In this document: piece after piece, positions 9,057 through 18,517 of the stretch
How the letters are laid out: every line of letters starts with the position of its first letter
Numbering within the stretch: the first letter of the stretch is position 1
NCBI RefSeq assembly: GCF_001702265.1
Contig: NZ_MAUE01000002.1
Location: 303,479-367,478, forward strand
Reading direction: 5' to 3'
Length of the DNA: 64,000 bases
Source: Pseudomonas aylmerensis
Lineage (GTDB): Bacteria > Pseudomonadota > Gammaproteobacteria > Pseudomonadales > Pseudomonadaceae
Notes under the pieces: generated by a model
Told to the model about the DNA's origin: nothing
Databases searched by the model: none
Seen by the model: only the letters and a program-made list of their open reading frames with translations
Program-made: the position numbers and the translations under genes

Positions 9057-9806
9057 GTGCCGACTCCGCCCGCCAAGTCTTCACTGGCTGCCCACATGGA
9101 CGAAAGTCCGGCGCCCTTGTACGCCCGCGTCAAACAGATGATCAGCCAGCAGATCCTCAACGGCAACTGGCCGCCCCATTACCGCGTGCCGTCGGAGAGC
9201 GAGCTGGTCAGCCAGCTGGGCTTCAGCCGCATGACCATCAACCGCGCCCTGCGCGAGCTCACCGCCGAAGGTTTGTTGGTGCGCATGCAAGGTGTCGGCA
9301 CGTTCGTCGCCGAACCCAAGAGCCAGTCGGCGCTGTTCGAGGTGCACAACATCGCCGATGAAATCGCCTCCCGTGGGCATCGGCATACTTGCCAGGTCAT
9401 TCACCTTGGTGAAGAAGCGGCCGGCTCCGAACGCGCCGTAGCGCTGGAAATGCGCGAAGGCGGACGGGTGTTCCATTCGCTGATCGTGCACTTCGAAAAC
9501 GACATTCCGGTGCAAATCGAAGACCGTTTCGTCAACGCCCTGGTCGCGCCGGAGTACCTGCAGCAGGACTTCACCCAGCAAACCCCCTACGCCTATCTGA
9601 ACCAGGTCGCACCGCTGACCGAAGGCGAGCACGTGGTCGAGGCGATTCTCGCCGACGCCGCCGAGTGCAAGTTGCTGCAGATCGAGCCGAGCGAGCCCTG
9701 CCTGTTGATTCGCCGACGCACCTGGTCGGGTCGCCAGCCGGTGACCGCTGCGCGTTTGATCCACCCCGGTTCCCGTCATAGCCTGGAAGGACGTTTCAGT
9801 AAATGA
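9057..9806 (+). CDS. hutC: Histidine utilisation repressor, GntR/HutC family
   Basis: A urocanate-responsive repressor of the hut genes, 249 residues. The N-terminal winged helix-turn-helix spans about residues 18-85 (LYARVKQMISQQI and PSESELVSQLGFSRMTINRA). The C-terminal UTRA ligand domain spans about 105-240 and ends with SLEGRFSK. I chose GTG 9057 because CAAGGA lies 7 bases upstream and the protein then begins PTPPAKSS as in relatives; the frame stays open about 1 kb further upstream without being coding. Its stop overlaps hutD by 4 bases. Confidence 0.95.
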   Translation: MPTPPAKSSLAAHMDESPAPLYARVKQMISQQILNGNWPPHYRVPSESELVSQLGFSRMTINRALRELTAEGLLVRMQGVGTFVAEPKSQSALFEVHNIADEIASRGHRHTCQVIHLGEEAAGSERAVALEMREGGRVFHSLIVHFENDIPVQIEDRFVNALVAPEYLQQDFTQQTPYAYLNQVAPLTEGEHVVEAILADAAECKLLQIEPSEPCLLIRRRTWSGRQPVTAARLIHPGSRHSLEGRFSK

Positions 9807-10363
9807 GTGCAGTGAAAGTCTGGCGCGCCGCCGATTACGTGCGCATGCCGTGGAAAAACGGCGGTGGCAGCACCGAAGAAATCACCCGTGACGCCGGTAC
9901 CGGCCTGGATGGCTTTGGCTGGCGCCTGTCGATTGCCGATATCGCCGAGTCGGGTGGGTTTTCCACCTTCGCCGGCTATCAGCGCGTGATCACCGTGATC
10001 AAGGGCGCCGGCATGGTGCTTACCGTGGATGGCGAGGAACAGCTGGGCCTGTTGCCGCTGCAACCCTTTGCGTTCAAGGGCGACAGCCAAGTGTCGTGCC
10101 GCTTGATCACGGGGCCGATCCGCGATTTCAACCTGATCTACTCGCCCCAGCGCTACCACGCACGTTTGCAGTGGATTGACGGCGTGCAGCGCTTTTTCAG
10201 CACGGCGCACACGGTGCTGGTGTTCAGCGTGGCGGATGAAGTGAAGGTGCTGGACCACGTGCTTGGCCATCACGACTGCCTGCAAGTGGACGGTAACACT
10301 GGCCTGCTGGATATCTCGGTCAGCGGCCGCAGTTGCATCATCGAGCTGACTCAACACGATTAA
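9803..10363 (+). CDS. hutD: HutD family protein
   Basis: A 186-residue cupin-like protein of the HutD family, coupled to hutC by an ATGA overlap. The motif RMPWKNGGGSTEEI at about residues 12-25 and the later ITGPIRDFNLIY are family hallmarks. HutD has been described as a hut governor that limits pathway activity in P. fluorescens, though its biochemical function is not settled. The hutCD pair is followed by a REP doublet and by the separate sigma-54 promoter of hutU. Confidence 0.92.
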   Translation: MSAVKVWRAADYVRMPWKNGGGSTEEITRDAGTGLDGFGWRLSIADIAESGGFSTFAGYQRVITVIKGAGMVLTVDGEEQLGLLPLQPFAFKGDSQVSCRLITGPIRDFNLIYSPQRYHARLQWIDGVQRFFSTAHTVLVFSVADEVKVLDHVLGHHDCLQVDGNTGLLDISVSGRSCIIELTQHD

Positions 10364-10369
10364 AAAACG

Positions 10370-10456
10370 GTGGGAGCAGGCTTGCCTGCGATAGCGGTGT
10401 ATCAGCATGGGGTGTGCTGATCGACACACTGCTATCGCGGGCAAGCCTGCTCCCAC
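10370..10456. repeat. REP doublet (REPIN) after hutD
   Basis: Inverted arms GTGGGAGCAGGCTTGCCTGC and its complement ending CCTGCTCCCAC, with TGCGATAGC/GCTATCGC inner ends. It separates hutCD from the hutU promoter region. Confidence 0.88.
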
Positions 10457-10663
10457 AGTTGTTTTGTGGTGAGCAAAAAACTGTTTCCAGCCTGCGCACC
10501 AATTTGTTACCGAATGCCCCAGCGTGGCGCAAAACCACGCGTTGGTGACGAACCCCTCCCGTAGCAAAACTCCTTTGTAAGAAATTTCATCAAGCCTCGA
10601 AGCCTTATTTTCCAAGGCTCGCACACGCTTTGGAAAAAAATCCAAACGACTCGCGCAAAAAGT
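10457..10663 (+). promoter_or_regulatory. Upstream activating region of the hutU promoter (gene-free)
   Basis: About 200 gene-free bases upstream of the hutU sigma-54 element, where an enhancer-binding activator such as CbrB or NtrC would be expected to bind. Visible features are TGTTAC at 10505-10510 and a 6-bp inverted repeat GCGTGG/CCACGC at 10522-10540 with a 7-base loop. I cannot assign either to a named activator from sequence alone. Confidence 0.45.
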
Positions 10664-10679
10664 TGGCCGCTTGATTGCA
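10664..10679 (+). promoter_or_regulatory. Sigma-54 promoter of hutU
   Basis: TGGCCGCTTGATTGCA matches the RpoN consensus with GG at 10665-10666 and GC at 10677-10678, at the required 10-base separation, and with an intact TTGCA. The predicted transcription start is near 10690. Confidence 0.85.
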
Positions 10680-10683
10680 TATG

Positions 10684-10697
10684 CTTGTATGTACAAG
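10684..10697. promoter_or_regulatory. HutC operator at the hutU transcription start
   Basis: Perfect palindrome CTTGTATGTACAAG, which is the HutC/hut operator sequence known from Pseudomonas. It covers the predicted +1 of the sigma-54 promoter, so bound HutC should block initiation. Confidence 0.88.
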
Positions 10698-10765
10698 TAA
10701 AGATGTGTGCGTAAGACTCTCCTTCGCACCATCCATGTTCGCGCATCATGCCGAGGAGTCCAGCC

Positions 10766-12451
10766 GTGACCGATTTTTCTAAAGCCAGGCCTACAAAATA
10801 CCGTGACGTCGAAATCCGCGCGGCCCGCGGTAACAAGCTCACCGCCAAAAGCTGGCTGACTGAAGCGCCGCTGCGCATGTTGATGAACAACCTCGACCCG
10901 CAAGTGGCCGAGAACCCGAAGGAGCTGGTGGTGTACGGCGGTATTGGCCGTGCGGCGCGCAATTGGGAGTGCTACGACCAGATCGTCGAGAGCCTCACTC
11001 ACCTGAACGACGACGAAACCCTGCTGGTGCAATCCGGCAAGCCGGTCGGCGTGTTCAAGACCCACAGCAACGCTCCGCGCGTGCTGATCGCCAACTCCAA
11101 CCTGGTGCCGCACTGGGCCAGCTGGGAACACTTCAACGAACTGGATGCCAAGGGCCTGGCCATGTACGGCCAGATGACCGCCGGCAGCTGGATCTACATC
11201 GGTAGCCAAGGCATCGTGCAGGGCACCTACGAAACCTTCGTTGAAGCCGGCCGCCAGCACTACGATTCCAACCTCAAGGGCCGCTGGGTCCTCACCGCCG
11301 GCCTCGGTGGCATGGGCGGCGCCCAGCCGTTGGCCGCGACCCTGGCGGGTGCATGCTCGCTGAACATCGAGTGCCAGCAGGTCAGCATCGACTTCCGCCT
11401 GAACAGCCGTTATGTCGACGAACAAGCCACCGACCTCGACGACGCCCTGGCGCGTATCGCCAAGTACACCAAGGAAGGCAAGGCCATCTCCATTGCCCTG
11501 TTGGGTAACGCGGCGGAAATCCTGCCGGAACTGGTCAAGCGCGGCGTACGCCCGGACATGGTCACCGACCAGACCAGCGCCCACGACCCGCTCAATGGCT
11601 ACCTGCCGGCCGGCTGGAGCTGGGACGAATACCGCGCCCGCGCCAAGACTGAGCCAGCCGCCGTGATCAAGGCCGCCAAACAGTCGATGGCCGTGCACGT
11701 CAAGGCGATGCTGGAATTCCAGAAGCAAGGCATCCCGACCTTCGACTACGGCAACAACATCCGCCAGATGGCCCAGGAAGAAGGCGTCGAGAACGCGTTC
11801 GACTTCCCAGGCTTCGTACCGGCGTACATCCGCCCGCTGTTCTGCCGTGGCATCGGTCCGTTCCGTTGGGCAGCACTGTCCGGCGACCCGCAAGACATCT
11901 ACAAGACCGACGCCAAAGTCAAAGAGCTGATCCCGGACGACGCGCACCTGCACAACTGGCTGGACATGGCGCGCGAGCGCATCAGCTTCCAGGGCCTGCC
12001 GGCGCGTATCTGCTGGGTTGGCCTGGGCCAGCGCGCCAAGCTCGGCCTGGCGTTCAACGAAATGGTACGCAGCGGTGAGCTGTCGGCACCTATCGTGATC
12101 GGCCGCGACCATCTCGACTCCGGCTCGGTCGCAAGCCCGAACCGCGAAACCGAAGCCATGCAGGACGGTTCCGACGCCGTGTCCGACTGGCCGCTGCTCA
12201 ACGCCCTGCTCAACACCGCGAGCGGCGCGACCTGGGTCTCGTTGCACCACGGCGGCGGCGTGGGCATGGGCTTCTCGCAGCACTCCGGCATGGTGATCGT
12301 CTGCGACGGTACCGACGAAGCGGCCGAGCGCATCGCGCGCGTGCTGCACAACGACCCTGCCACTGGTGTGATGCGTCACGCGGATGCCGGCTACCAGATC
12401 GCGATCGACTGCGCCAAGGAGCAGGGGCTCAACCTCCCGATGATCAAGTAA
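10766..12451 (+). CDS. hutU: Urocanate hydratase
   Basis: Second step of histidine degradation: urocanate plus water to 4-imidazolone-5-propanoate, using NAD+ as a bound electrophile. The protein has 561 residues, the usual length. Conserved segments include [17 protein letters not shown] (about residue 50), [14 protein letters not shown] (the NAD-binding glycine-rich region, about 175) and the C-terminal [20 protein letters not shown] (about 490). Start GTG 10766 is set by CGAGGAG 7 bases upstream; an in-frame ATG at 10748 has no ribosome site and lies upstream of that Shine-Dalgarno. Confidence 0.97.
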   Translation: MTDFSKARPTKYRDVEIRAARGNKLTAKSWLTEAPLRMLMNNLDPQVAENPKELVVYGGIGRAARNWECYDQIVESLTHLNDDETLLVQSGKPVGVFKTHSNAPRVLIANSNLVPHWASWEHFNELDAKGLAMYGQMTAGSWIYIGSQGIVQGTYETFVEAGRQHYDSNLKGRWVLTAGLGGMGGAQPLAATLAGACSLNIECQQVSIDFRLNSRYVDEQATDLDDALARIAKYTKEGKAISIALLGNAAEILPELVKRGVRPDMVTDQTSAHDPLNGYLPAGWSWDEYRARAKTEPAAVIKAAKQSMAVHVKAMLEFQKQGIPTFDYGNNIRQMAQEEGVENAFDFPGFVPAYIRPLFCRGIGPFRWAALSGDPQDIYKTDAKVKELIPDDAHLHNWLDMARERISFQGLPARICWVGLGQRAKLGLAFNEMVRSGELSAPIVIGRDHLDSGSVASPNRETEAMQDGSDAVSDWPLLNALLNTASGATWVSLHHGGGVGMGFSQHSGMVIVCDGTDEAAERIARVLHNDPATGVMRHADAGYQIAIDCAKEQGLNLPMIK

Positions 12452-12456
12452 CTCAA

Positions 12457-12543
12457 TGTGGGAGCTGGCTTGCCTGCGATGCGGGCGACTCGGTCTATCA
12501 GTAGAACCGAGGAGATGCCATCGCAGGCAAGCCAGCTCCCACA
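12457..12543. repeat. REP doublet (REPIN) inside the hut operon
   Basis: TGTGGGAGCTGGCTTGCCTG at the left arm and its inverted copy ending CCAGCTCCCACA. It lies between hutU and the NCS1 permease gene with no visible new promoter after it. Confidence 0.88.
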
Positions 12544-12596
12544 GAAAAGCGGTTTTACCCAGGCTTTATGAACAATCCATCAGAGGTTGAACACAC

Positions 12597-14057
12597 ATGG
12601 CTGCAAATGACGTACGTGCAAGCACCACCCCGTTGATCGAAAGGCGTTCGATCGACTACATCCCGGAAGCGGAAAGACACGGTCGTCTATTGAGTCAGTT
12701 CACCCTGTGGCTGGGTGCCAACCTGCAGATTACTGCCATCGTCACCGGGGCCCTGGCCGTGGTGCTCGGCGGTGATGTGTTCTGGTCGTTGATCGGTTTG
12801 TTGATCGGGCAACTGCTGGGCGGCGGCGTCATGGCGTTGCATGCTGCGCAAGGCCCGCAACTGGGCTTGCCGCAAATGATCTCCAGCCGCGTGCAGTTCG
12901 GCGTATATGGCGCCGTGATCCCGTTGGTGCTGGTGTGCCTGATGTATATCGGCTTTTCGGCCAGCGGTTCATTGCTGGCGGGGCAGGCGGTAGCGCAGTT
13001 GCTGCACGTCGAAGACTGGGTCGGCATTGTGCTGTTTGCCGGGTTGATCATGGTGTTCACCGTCTTCGGCTACCGCGTCATCCACGGCATCGGTCGCGTG
13101 GCCAGTGTGTTGGGGGTGGTGGCCTTCATCTACCTGTTCTACAAGCTGCTGGCGGGCAACGACGTGGGTGCCCTGCTGGGCAACAAACATTTTTCCCTCA
13201 GCAGTTTCCTCCTGGCGATTTCGCTGTCGGCCTCCTGGCAGATCGCTTTTGGCCCGTATGTGGCGGACTACTCGCGCTACTTGCCGCGTAGCACGTCAGC
13301 GTCGAAAACCTTCTGGGCCGTGGGCCTGGGTTCGGTGATCGGGGCGCAGGCGTCGATGGTGTTCGGTGTGTTCGCGGCGGCCCTGGCCGGCTCGCAATTC
13401 GCCCATCATGAGGTGTCATTTATCGTCGGCCTGGGCGGCACCGGGATTGTCGCGGCGCTGCTGTATTTCAGCATCGCCTTCGGCAAGGTCACGGTGACCA
13501 CCCTCAATGCCTACGGCAGCTTCATGTCCATCGCGACGATCATCAGCGGCTTTCGTGGCAGCCGGCACATCTCGAGTGCGGTGCGCCTGCTGTACATCTT
13601 CCTGATGGTATCGATTGCCGCCGCGCTGGCGTTGCTGGGCAAGGACTCGTTCCTCAAGGACTTCTCCGCGTTCATCCTGTTCCTGCTCGCATTCTTCACG
13701 CCGTGGAGCGCGATCAACCTGGTGGATTTCTACTGCATCACCAAGGAACGCTACGACATTCCGGCGCTGTCCAACCCCAATGGTCGTTATGGCCGCTGGA
13801 ACCTGATGGGCATCGGCATCTACGTGTTCGGCGTGCTGATCCAGATGCCGTTCATCTCCACGCATTTCTATACCGGCCCACTGGTCGCGAGCCTTGGCGA
13901 CACCGATATCTCCTGGATCATCGGCCTGGTGGTGCCTGCTGCGCTGTATTACTGGGCTGCGAAAAAGTGGCACAGCGCGATTCCTGAACACCTGATCCTG
14001 CCGATAGAGCAGGGCGCTGCACCGACGACGACAAACGGGCTGGCCGCACAAGCCTGA
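12597..14057 (+). CDS. hutT: NCS1-family permease, probable urocanate transporter
   Basis: A 486-residue permease of the nucleobase:cation symporter-1 (cytosine permease-like) family with about 12 membrane segments. Conserved parts include TLWLGANLQITAIVTGALA near residue 40 and SLSASWQIAFGPYVADYSRY near 212. Work on P. fluorescens SBW25 assigned the codB-like transporter in the hut operon to urocanate (HutTu), and position here supports the same role. Start ATG 12597 follows CAGAGG. It is the first of three transport systems in this operon. Confidence 0.85.
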   Translation: MAANDVRASTTPLIERRSIDYIPEAERHGRLLSQFTLWLGANLQITAIVTGALAVVLGGDVFWSLIGLLIGQLLGGGVMALHAAQGPQLGLPQMISSRVQFGVYGAVIPLVLVCLMYIGFSASGSLLAGQAVAQLLHVEDWVGIVLFAGLIMVFTVFGYRVIHGIGRVASVLGVVAFIYLFYKLLAGNDVGALLGNKHFSLSSFLLAISLSASWQIAFGPYVADYSRYLPRSTSASKTFWAVGLGSVIGAQASMVFGVFAAALAGSQFAHHEVSFIVGLGGTGIVAALLYFSIAFGKVTVTTLNAYGSFMSIATIISGFRGSRHISSAVRLLYIFLMVSIAAALALLGKDSFLKDFSAFILFLLAFFTPWSAINLVDFYCITKERYDIPALSNPNGRYGRWNLMGIGIYVFGVLIQMPFISTHFYTGPLVASLGDTDISWIIGLVVPAALYYWAAKKWHSAIPEHLILPIEQGAAPTTTNGLAAQA

Positions 14058-14126
14058 TGGGACGTGGACAGGGCAGGATGCCTACTGACTGCCGTAATCC
14101 ATTTCAAGATTGGGAGCGTCACAACA

Positions 14127-15092
14127 ATGAAAATGCATAAAACCCTGTTGGCCACTCTGTTCTCTGCAGGCTTGCTGGCCACTGCCGGCGCCCAGGCGGC
14201 CGGTTGGTGCGAGTCCGGCAAACCGGTGAAATTCGCCGGCCTGAACTGGGAAAGCGGCATGTTGCTCACCGACATCCTGCAGACCGTGCTGGAAAAAGGC
14301 TACGACTGCAAAACCGACAGCCTGCCGGGCAACTCCATCACCATGGAAAACGCCCTGAGCAGCAACGACATCCAGGTCTTCGCCGAAGAATGGGTAGGCC
14401 GCAGTGAAGTGTGGAACAAGGCCGAGAAGGCCGGCAAAGTCGTCGGCGTCGGCGCCCCTGTGGTGGGCGCTGTCGAGGGCTGGTACGTGCCGCGCTACGT
14501 GATCGAAGGCGACGCCAAGCGCAAGCTCGAACCCAAGGCGCCGGACCTGAAAAACATCGCTGACCTGGCCAAGTACGCCTCGGTGTTCAAGGACCAGGAA
14601 GAGCCGTCCAAGGGCCGTTTCTACAACTGCCCGGCCGGCTGGACCTGCGAGCTGGACAACAGCGAAATGCTCAAGAGCTACGGCCTGGAAAGCACCTACA
14701 CCAACTTCCGTCCAGGCACCGGCCCGGCGCTGGATGCGGCCGTGCTGTCGAGCTACAAGCGTGGCGAGCCGATCCTGTTCTACTACTGGTCGCCAACGCC
14801 GCTGATGGGCCAGGTCGACCTGGTCAAGCTTGAAGAAAAACCCGGCGTCGATAAAAGCGTGAGCATCAAGGTCGGCTTGTCCAAGACCTTCCACGAGCAG
14901 GCGCCGGAACTGGTGGCCGTGCTGGAAAAGGTCAACCTGCCGATCGACCTGCTGAACCAGAACCTGGGTCGCATGGCCAAGGAGCGAATTGAGTCGCCAA
15001 AACTGGCGAAAATTTTCCTCAAGGAACATCCTGAAGTCTGGCACGCCTGGGTGAGCGACGACGCAGCCAAGAAAATCGACGCGGCCTTGTAG
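14127..15092 (+). CDS. hutX: Histidine ABC transporter, periplasmic binding protein
   Basis: A 321-residue OpuAC/ProX-type substrate-binding protein. The signal peptide runs to about residue 24 (ATAGAQAAG), and the mature domain has the aromatic-rich contacts AEEWVGRSEVW, GWYVPRYVI and YYWSPTPLMG typical of the betaine/proline/histidine subfamily. ATG 14127 was chosen because GGGAG lies about 10 bases upstream and the residues after it form a signal peptide; the frame is open further upstream but does not look coding. It forms an ABC unit with hutW and hutV. HutXWV of Sinorhizobium carries histidine and also proline or betaines. Confidence 0.92.
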   Translation: MKMHKTLLATLFSAGLLATAGAQAAGWCESGKPVKFAGLNWESGMLLTDILQTVLEKGYDCKTDSLPGNSITMENALSSNDIQVFAEEWVGRSEVWNKAEKAGKVVGVGAPVVGAVEGWYVPRYVIEGDAKRKLEPKAPDLKNIADLAKYASVFKDQEEPSKGRFYNCPAGWTCELDNSEMLKSYGLESTYTNFRPGTGPALDAAVLSSYKRGEPILFYYWSPTPLMGQVDLVKLEEKPGVDKSVSIKVGLSKTFHEQAPELVAVLEKVNLPIDLLNQNLGRMAKERIESPKLAKIFLKEHPEVWHAWVSDDAAKKIDAAL

Positions 15093-15163
15093 GTCAAGTG
15101 TGCCCGGCTACCCTCAGGGGTGGCCGGGTGCCTGGCCACAACCCACTGGATCGAGAGCACGAT

Positions 15164-16011
15164 ATGTTTCCTGAGAGTTTTACGTTTTCCATTGCCGACT
15201 GGGTCAACGGTTGGGTGGATTCACTGGTCACCAACTACGGTGATGTGTTCCGGCACATCTCCGACACCCTGCTATGGGCCATCGTCAACCTGGAAGGGTT
15301 GCTGCGTGCGGCGCCCTGGTGGCTGATGCTGGCCATCGTCGGCGCAGTTGCCTGGCACGCCACCCGCAAGGTGGTGACCACGGCGGTGATCGTCGGCCTG
15401 CTGTTCCTGGTGGGTGCGGTCGGCCTGTGGGACAAGCTGATGCAGACGCTGGCGCTGATGATGGTCGCCACGGTGATCTCGGTGCTGATCGGCATCCCGC
15501 TGGGCATTCTGTCGGCGCGCAGCAATCGCTTGCGCTCGGTACTGATGCCGTTGCTCGACATCATGCAAACCATGCCCAGCTTCGTGTACCTGATCCCGGT
15601 GCTGATGTTGTTCGGCCTGGGCAAGGTCCCGGCGATCTTCGCCACGGTGATCTACGCCGCACCGCCGTTGATCCGCCTCACCGACCTGGGCATTCGCCAG
15701 GTCGACGGCGAAGTCATGGAAGCGATCAACGCCTTCGGTGCCAACCGTTGGCAACAACTGTTCGGCGTGCAACTGCCGCTGGCCCTGCCGAGCATCATGG
15801 CCGGGATCAACCAGACCACCATGATGGCGTTGTCGATGGTGGTGATTGCCTCGATGATCGGCGCCCGTGGGCTGGGTGAGGACGTCCTCGTCGGCATCCA
15901 GACCCTCAACGTCGGCCGGGGCCTCGAAGCCGGGCTGGCGATCGTGATTCTCGCAGTGGTCATCGACCGCATTACCCAGGCCTATGGTCGTCCACGGCAT
16001 GAGGCGAGCAA

Positions 16012-16015
<4 letters not shown>
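15164..16015 (+). CDS. hutW: Histidine ABC transporter, permease
   Basis: A 283-residue membrane component of the OpuAB/ProW type with about six or seven helices. The EAA loop is visible as [27 protein letters not shown] (about residues 186-212), which contacts the ATPase. Start ATG 15164 is preceded by a weak CGAGAG; an upstream in-frame ATG at 15098 adds 22 Arg/His-rich residues that look non-coding. Its stop overlaps hutV by 4 bases. Confidence 0.93.
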
Positions 16016-16836
<821 letters not shown>

Positions 16837-16841
16837 CTGAT

Positions 16842-16949
16842 CATTCCCACGCTCTGCGTGGGAATGCATCCCGTGACGCTCTGCGTCACCTCTAACAGCG
16901 GGACGCAGAGCGTCCCAGGTGGCATTCCCACGCAGAGCGTGGGAACGAT
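16842..16949. repeat. Nested-palindrome element, copy 1 (hutV-hutH1 gap)
   Basis: About 108 bases with four hairpin units in mirror order: TTCCCACGCTCTGCGTGGGAA, GTGACGCTCTGCGTCAC, GGGACGCAGAGCGTCCC and TTCCCACGCAGAGCGTGGGAA, ending ACGAT. The whole element is also an imperfect palindrome. It is a different family from the REP doublets and resembles a small non-autonomous repeat. Confidence 0.85.
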
Positions 16950-16968
16950 AAACATGAAGAGGTCAACG

Positions 16969-18492
16969 ATGTCCCAGGCTGCAAAAATCATCATCGCCGA
17001 CGCCCCCTTGCGCTGGCAGGACGTCGTCGCCGTCGCTCGCCATGGCGCGGTCCTCGAACTCTCGGGCCAGGCCTGGGCGCGGATCGACAATGCCCAGGCC
17101 ATCGTGCAGCGCATCGTCACCAGCGGCGAGCGCGCCTATGGCGTGAACACCGGCTTGGGCGCGCTGTGCAACGTGTCGCTCAAGGGCGAGCAACTCAGCC
17201 AGCTGTCGCGCAATACCCTGCTGAGCCACGCCTGTGGCGTCGGCCCGGTGCTGAGCGACGAGCAGACCCGCGCGATCATTTGCGCGGCCGTCATCAACTA
17301 CAGCCAGGGCAAATCCGGCCTGCATCCGCAGGTGGTGCATTCGCTGCTGGCGCTGCTCAACCACGGCATCACGCCGCAAGTGCCGTCCCAGGGGTCGGTG
17401 GGTTACCTGACCCATATGGCCCATGTCGGCGTGGCCTTGCTCGGTGTCGGCACTGTGAGCTACCGGGGCCGGATCGTCGCGGCGCAACAGGCCCTCAGCG
17501 AAGAAGGTTTGCAGCCGGTGGTGCTAGGCGCCAAGGACGGCCTGTGCCTGGTCAACGGCACACCGTGCATGACCGGCCTGAGCTGCCTAGCGCTGGCCGA
17601 TGCGCATCACTTGCTGCAGTGGGCCGACGTGATCGGTGCCATGAGTTTTGAAGCCCAGCGCGGCCAGATCGATGCCTTCGATGCAGAAATCATCGCGCTC
17701 AAGCGGCACCCGGGCATGCAACATGTCGGCATCAACCTGCGTGCGCTGCTCGACGGCAGTGAAGTGATCGCCAGCAGCAAAGGCATCCGCACCCAGGACG
17801 CGCTGAGCATCCGCTCGATCCCGCAGATCCACGGCGCGGCGCGCGACCAGGTGGAGCACGCGACCCGCCAGATCGAAACCGAACTCAACAGCGCCACCGA
17901 CAACCCGCTGGTGCTCGGTACCCCGGACAATTACCGCGTGGTGTCCCAGGCCAACCCGCACGGGCAGTCCGTGGCACTGGCCGCCGACATGCTGGCGATC
18001 GCCATGGCCGAAATCGGCTCGGTGGCCGAGCGCCGCCTGGACCGCCTGATCAACCCGCACGTCAGCGGCCTGCCGGCGTTCCTGGTCAGCAACCCCGGGG
18101 TCAACTCCGGGATGATGATCGTGCAGTACGTCGCCGCCTCTCTGTGCGGGCAGAACCGCCAGCTGGCGCAACCGGCGGTGCTCGACAACTTCGTCACCTC
18201 GGGCCTGCAGGAAGACCACTTGAGCATGGGCACCAACGCCGCGCTGAAGCTGCACCAGGTGCTGGCCAACGTCACGCAGATCCTCGCCATCGAGTACCTG
18301 CTGGCGGCCCAGGCTTTCGAATTCCTCAAGGACCAGCGCTTCGGCGCGGGCACCGACAGTGCCTGGCGCCTGCTGCGTGAAGTGGTGCCGGCCTATGAGC
18401 AGGACCGCTGGCTGGCACCGGACATTGCGGCCGCCGCTGCATTGCTTCAGGACACGGCCCTGCTGCACCAGACAATTCCCCATTTGCACTGA
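16969..18492 (+). CDS. hutH1: HAL/PAL-family ammonia-lyase homologue lacking the MIO triad
   Basis: A 507-residue member of the histidine/phenylalanine ammonia-lyase superfamily, full length, no frameshift. At the cofactor site, where HutH2 reads [15 protein letters not shown], this protein reads GSVGYLTHMAHV (about residues 142-153), so the Ala-Ser-Gly that cyclises to MIO is missing with a three-residue deletion. Using P. putida HAL numbering, Tyr53, His83, Asn195, Arg283 and Glu414 equivalents remain (AYGVNTG, LSHACG, LVNGT, SIRSIPQ, QEDH), but Tyr280 is Leu and Phe329 is Pro. ATG 16969 follows AAGAGG at 6-base spacing. Canonical histidase activity is therefore doubtful, and the true function is unknown. 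Confidence 0.85.
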   Translation: MSQAAKIIIADAPLRWQDVVAVARHGAVLELSGQAWARIDNAQAIVQRIVTSGERAYGVNTGLGALCNVSLKGEQLSQLSRNTLLSHACGVGPVLSDEQTRAIICAAVINYSQGKSGLHPQVVHSLLALLNHGITPQVPSQGSVGYLTHMAHVGVALLGVGTVSYRGRIVAAQQALSEEGLQPVVLGAKDGLCLVNGTPCMTGLSCLALADAHHLLQWADVIGAMSFEAQRGQIDAFDAEIIALKRHPGMQHVGINLRALLDGSEVIASSKGIRTQDALSIRSIPQIHGAARDQVEHATRQIETELNSATDNPLVLGTPDNYRVVSQANPHGQSVALAADMLAIAMAEIGSVAERRLDRLINPHVSGLPAFLVSNPGVNSGMMIVQYVAASLCGQNRQLAQPAVLDNFVTSGLQEDHLSMGTNAALKLHQVLANVTQILAIEYLLAAQAFEFLKDQRFGAGTDSAWRLLREVVPAYEQDRWLAPDIAAAAALLQDTALLHQTIPHLH

Positions 18493-18499
18493 AAAATAA
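18492..18499 (+). promoter_or_regulatory. Candidate Hfq/Crc CA motif before hutH2
   Basis: AAAAATAA matches AANAANAA and lies 6 bases before the AAAAGGAG ribosome site of hutH2, where an Hfq/Crc complex could block translation under catabolite repression. Confidence 0.5.
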
Positions 18500-18517
18500 T
18501 TCAAAAGGAGCATGAAT

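Noticed and set aside
9776..12379. An 867-codon open frame on the minus strand opposite hutD-hutU
   Set aside because: It spans two real genes and intergenic REPs, is rich in His/Gln/Arg, and mirrors the GC-biased third positions of hutU; no domain is visible.
16858..16968. An extended N-terminus for hutH1
   Set aside because: The extension translates the nested-palindrome element; AAGAGG before ATG 16969 sets the real start.
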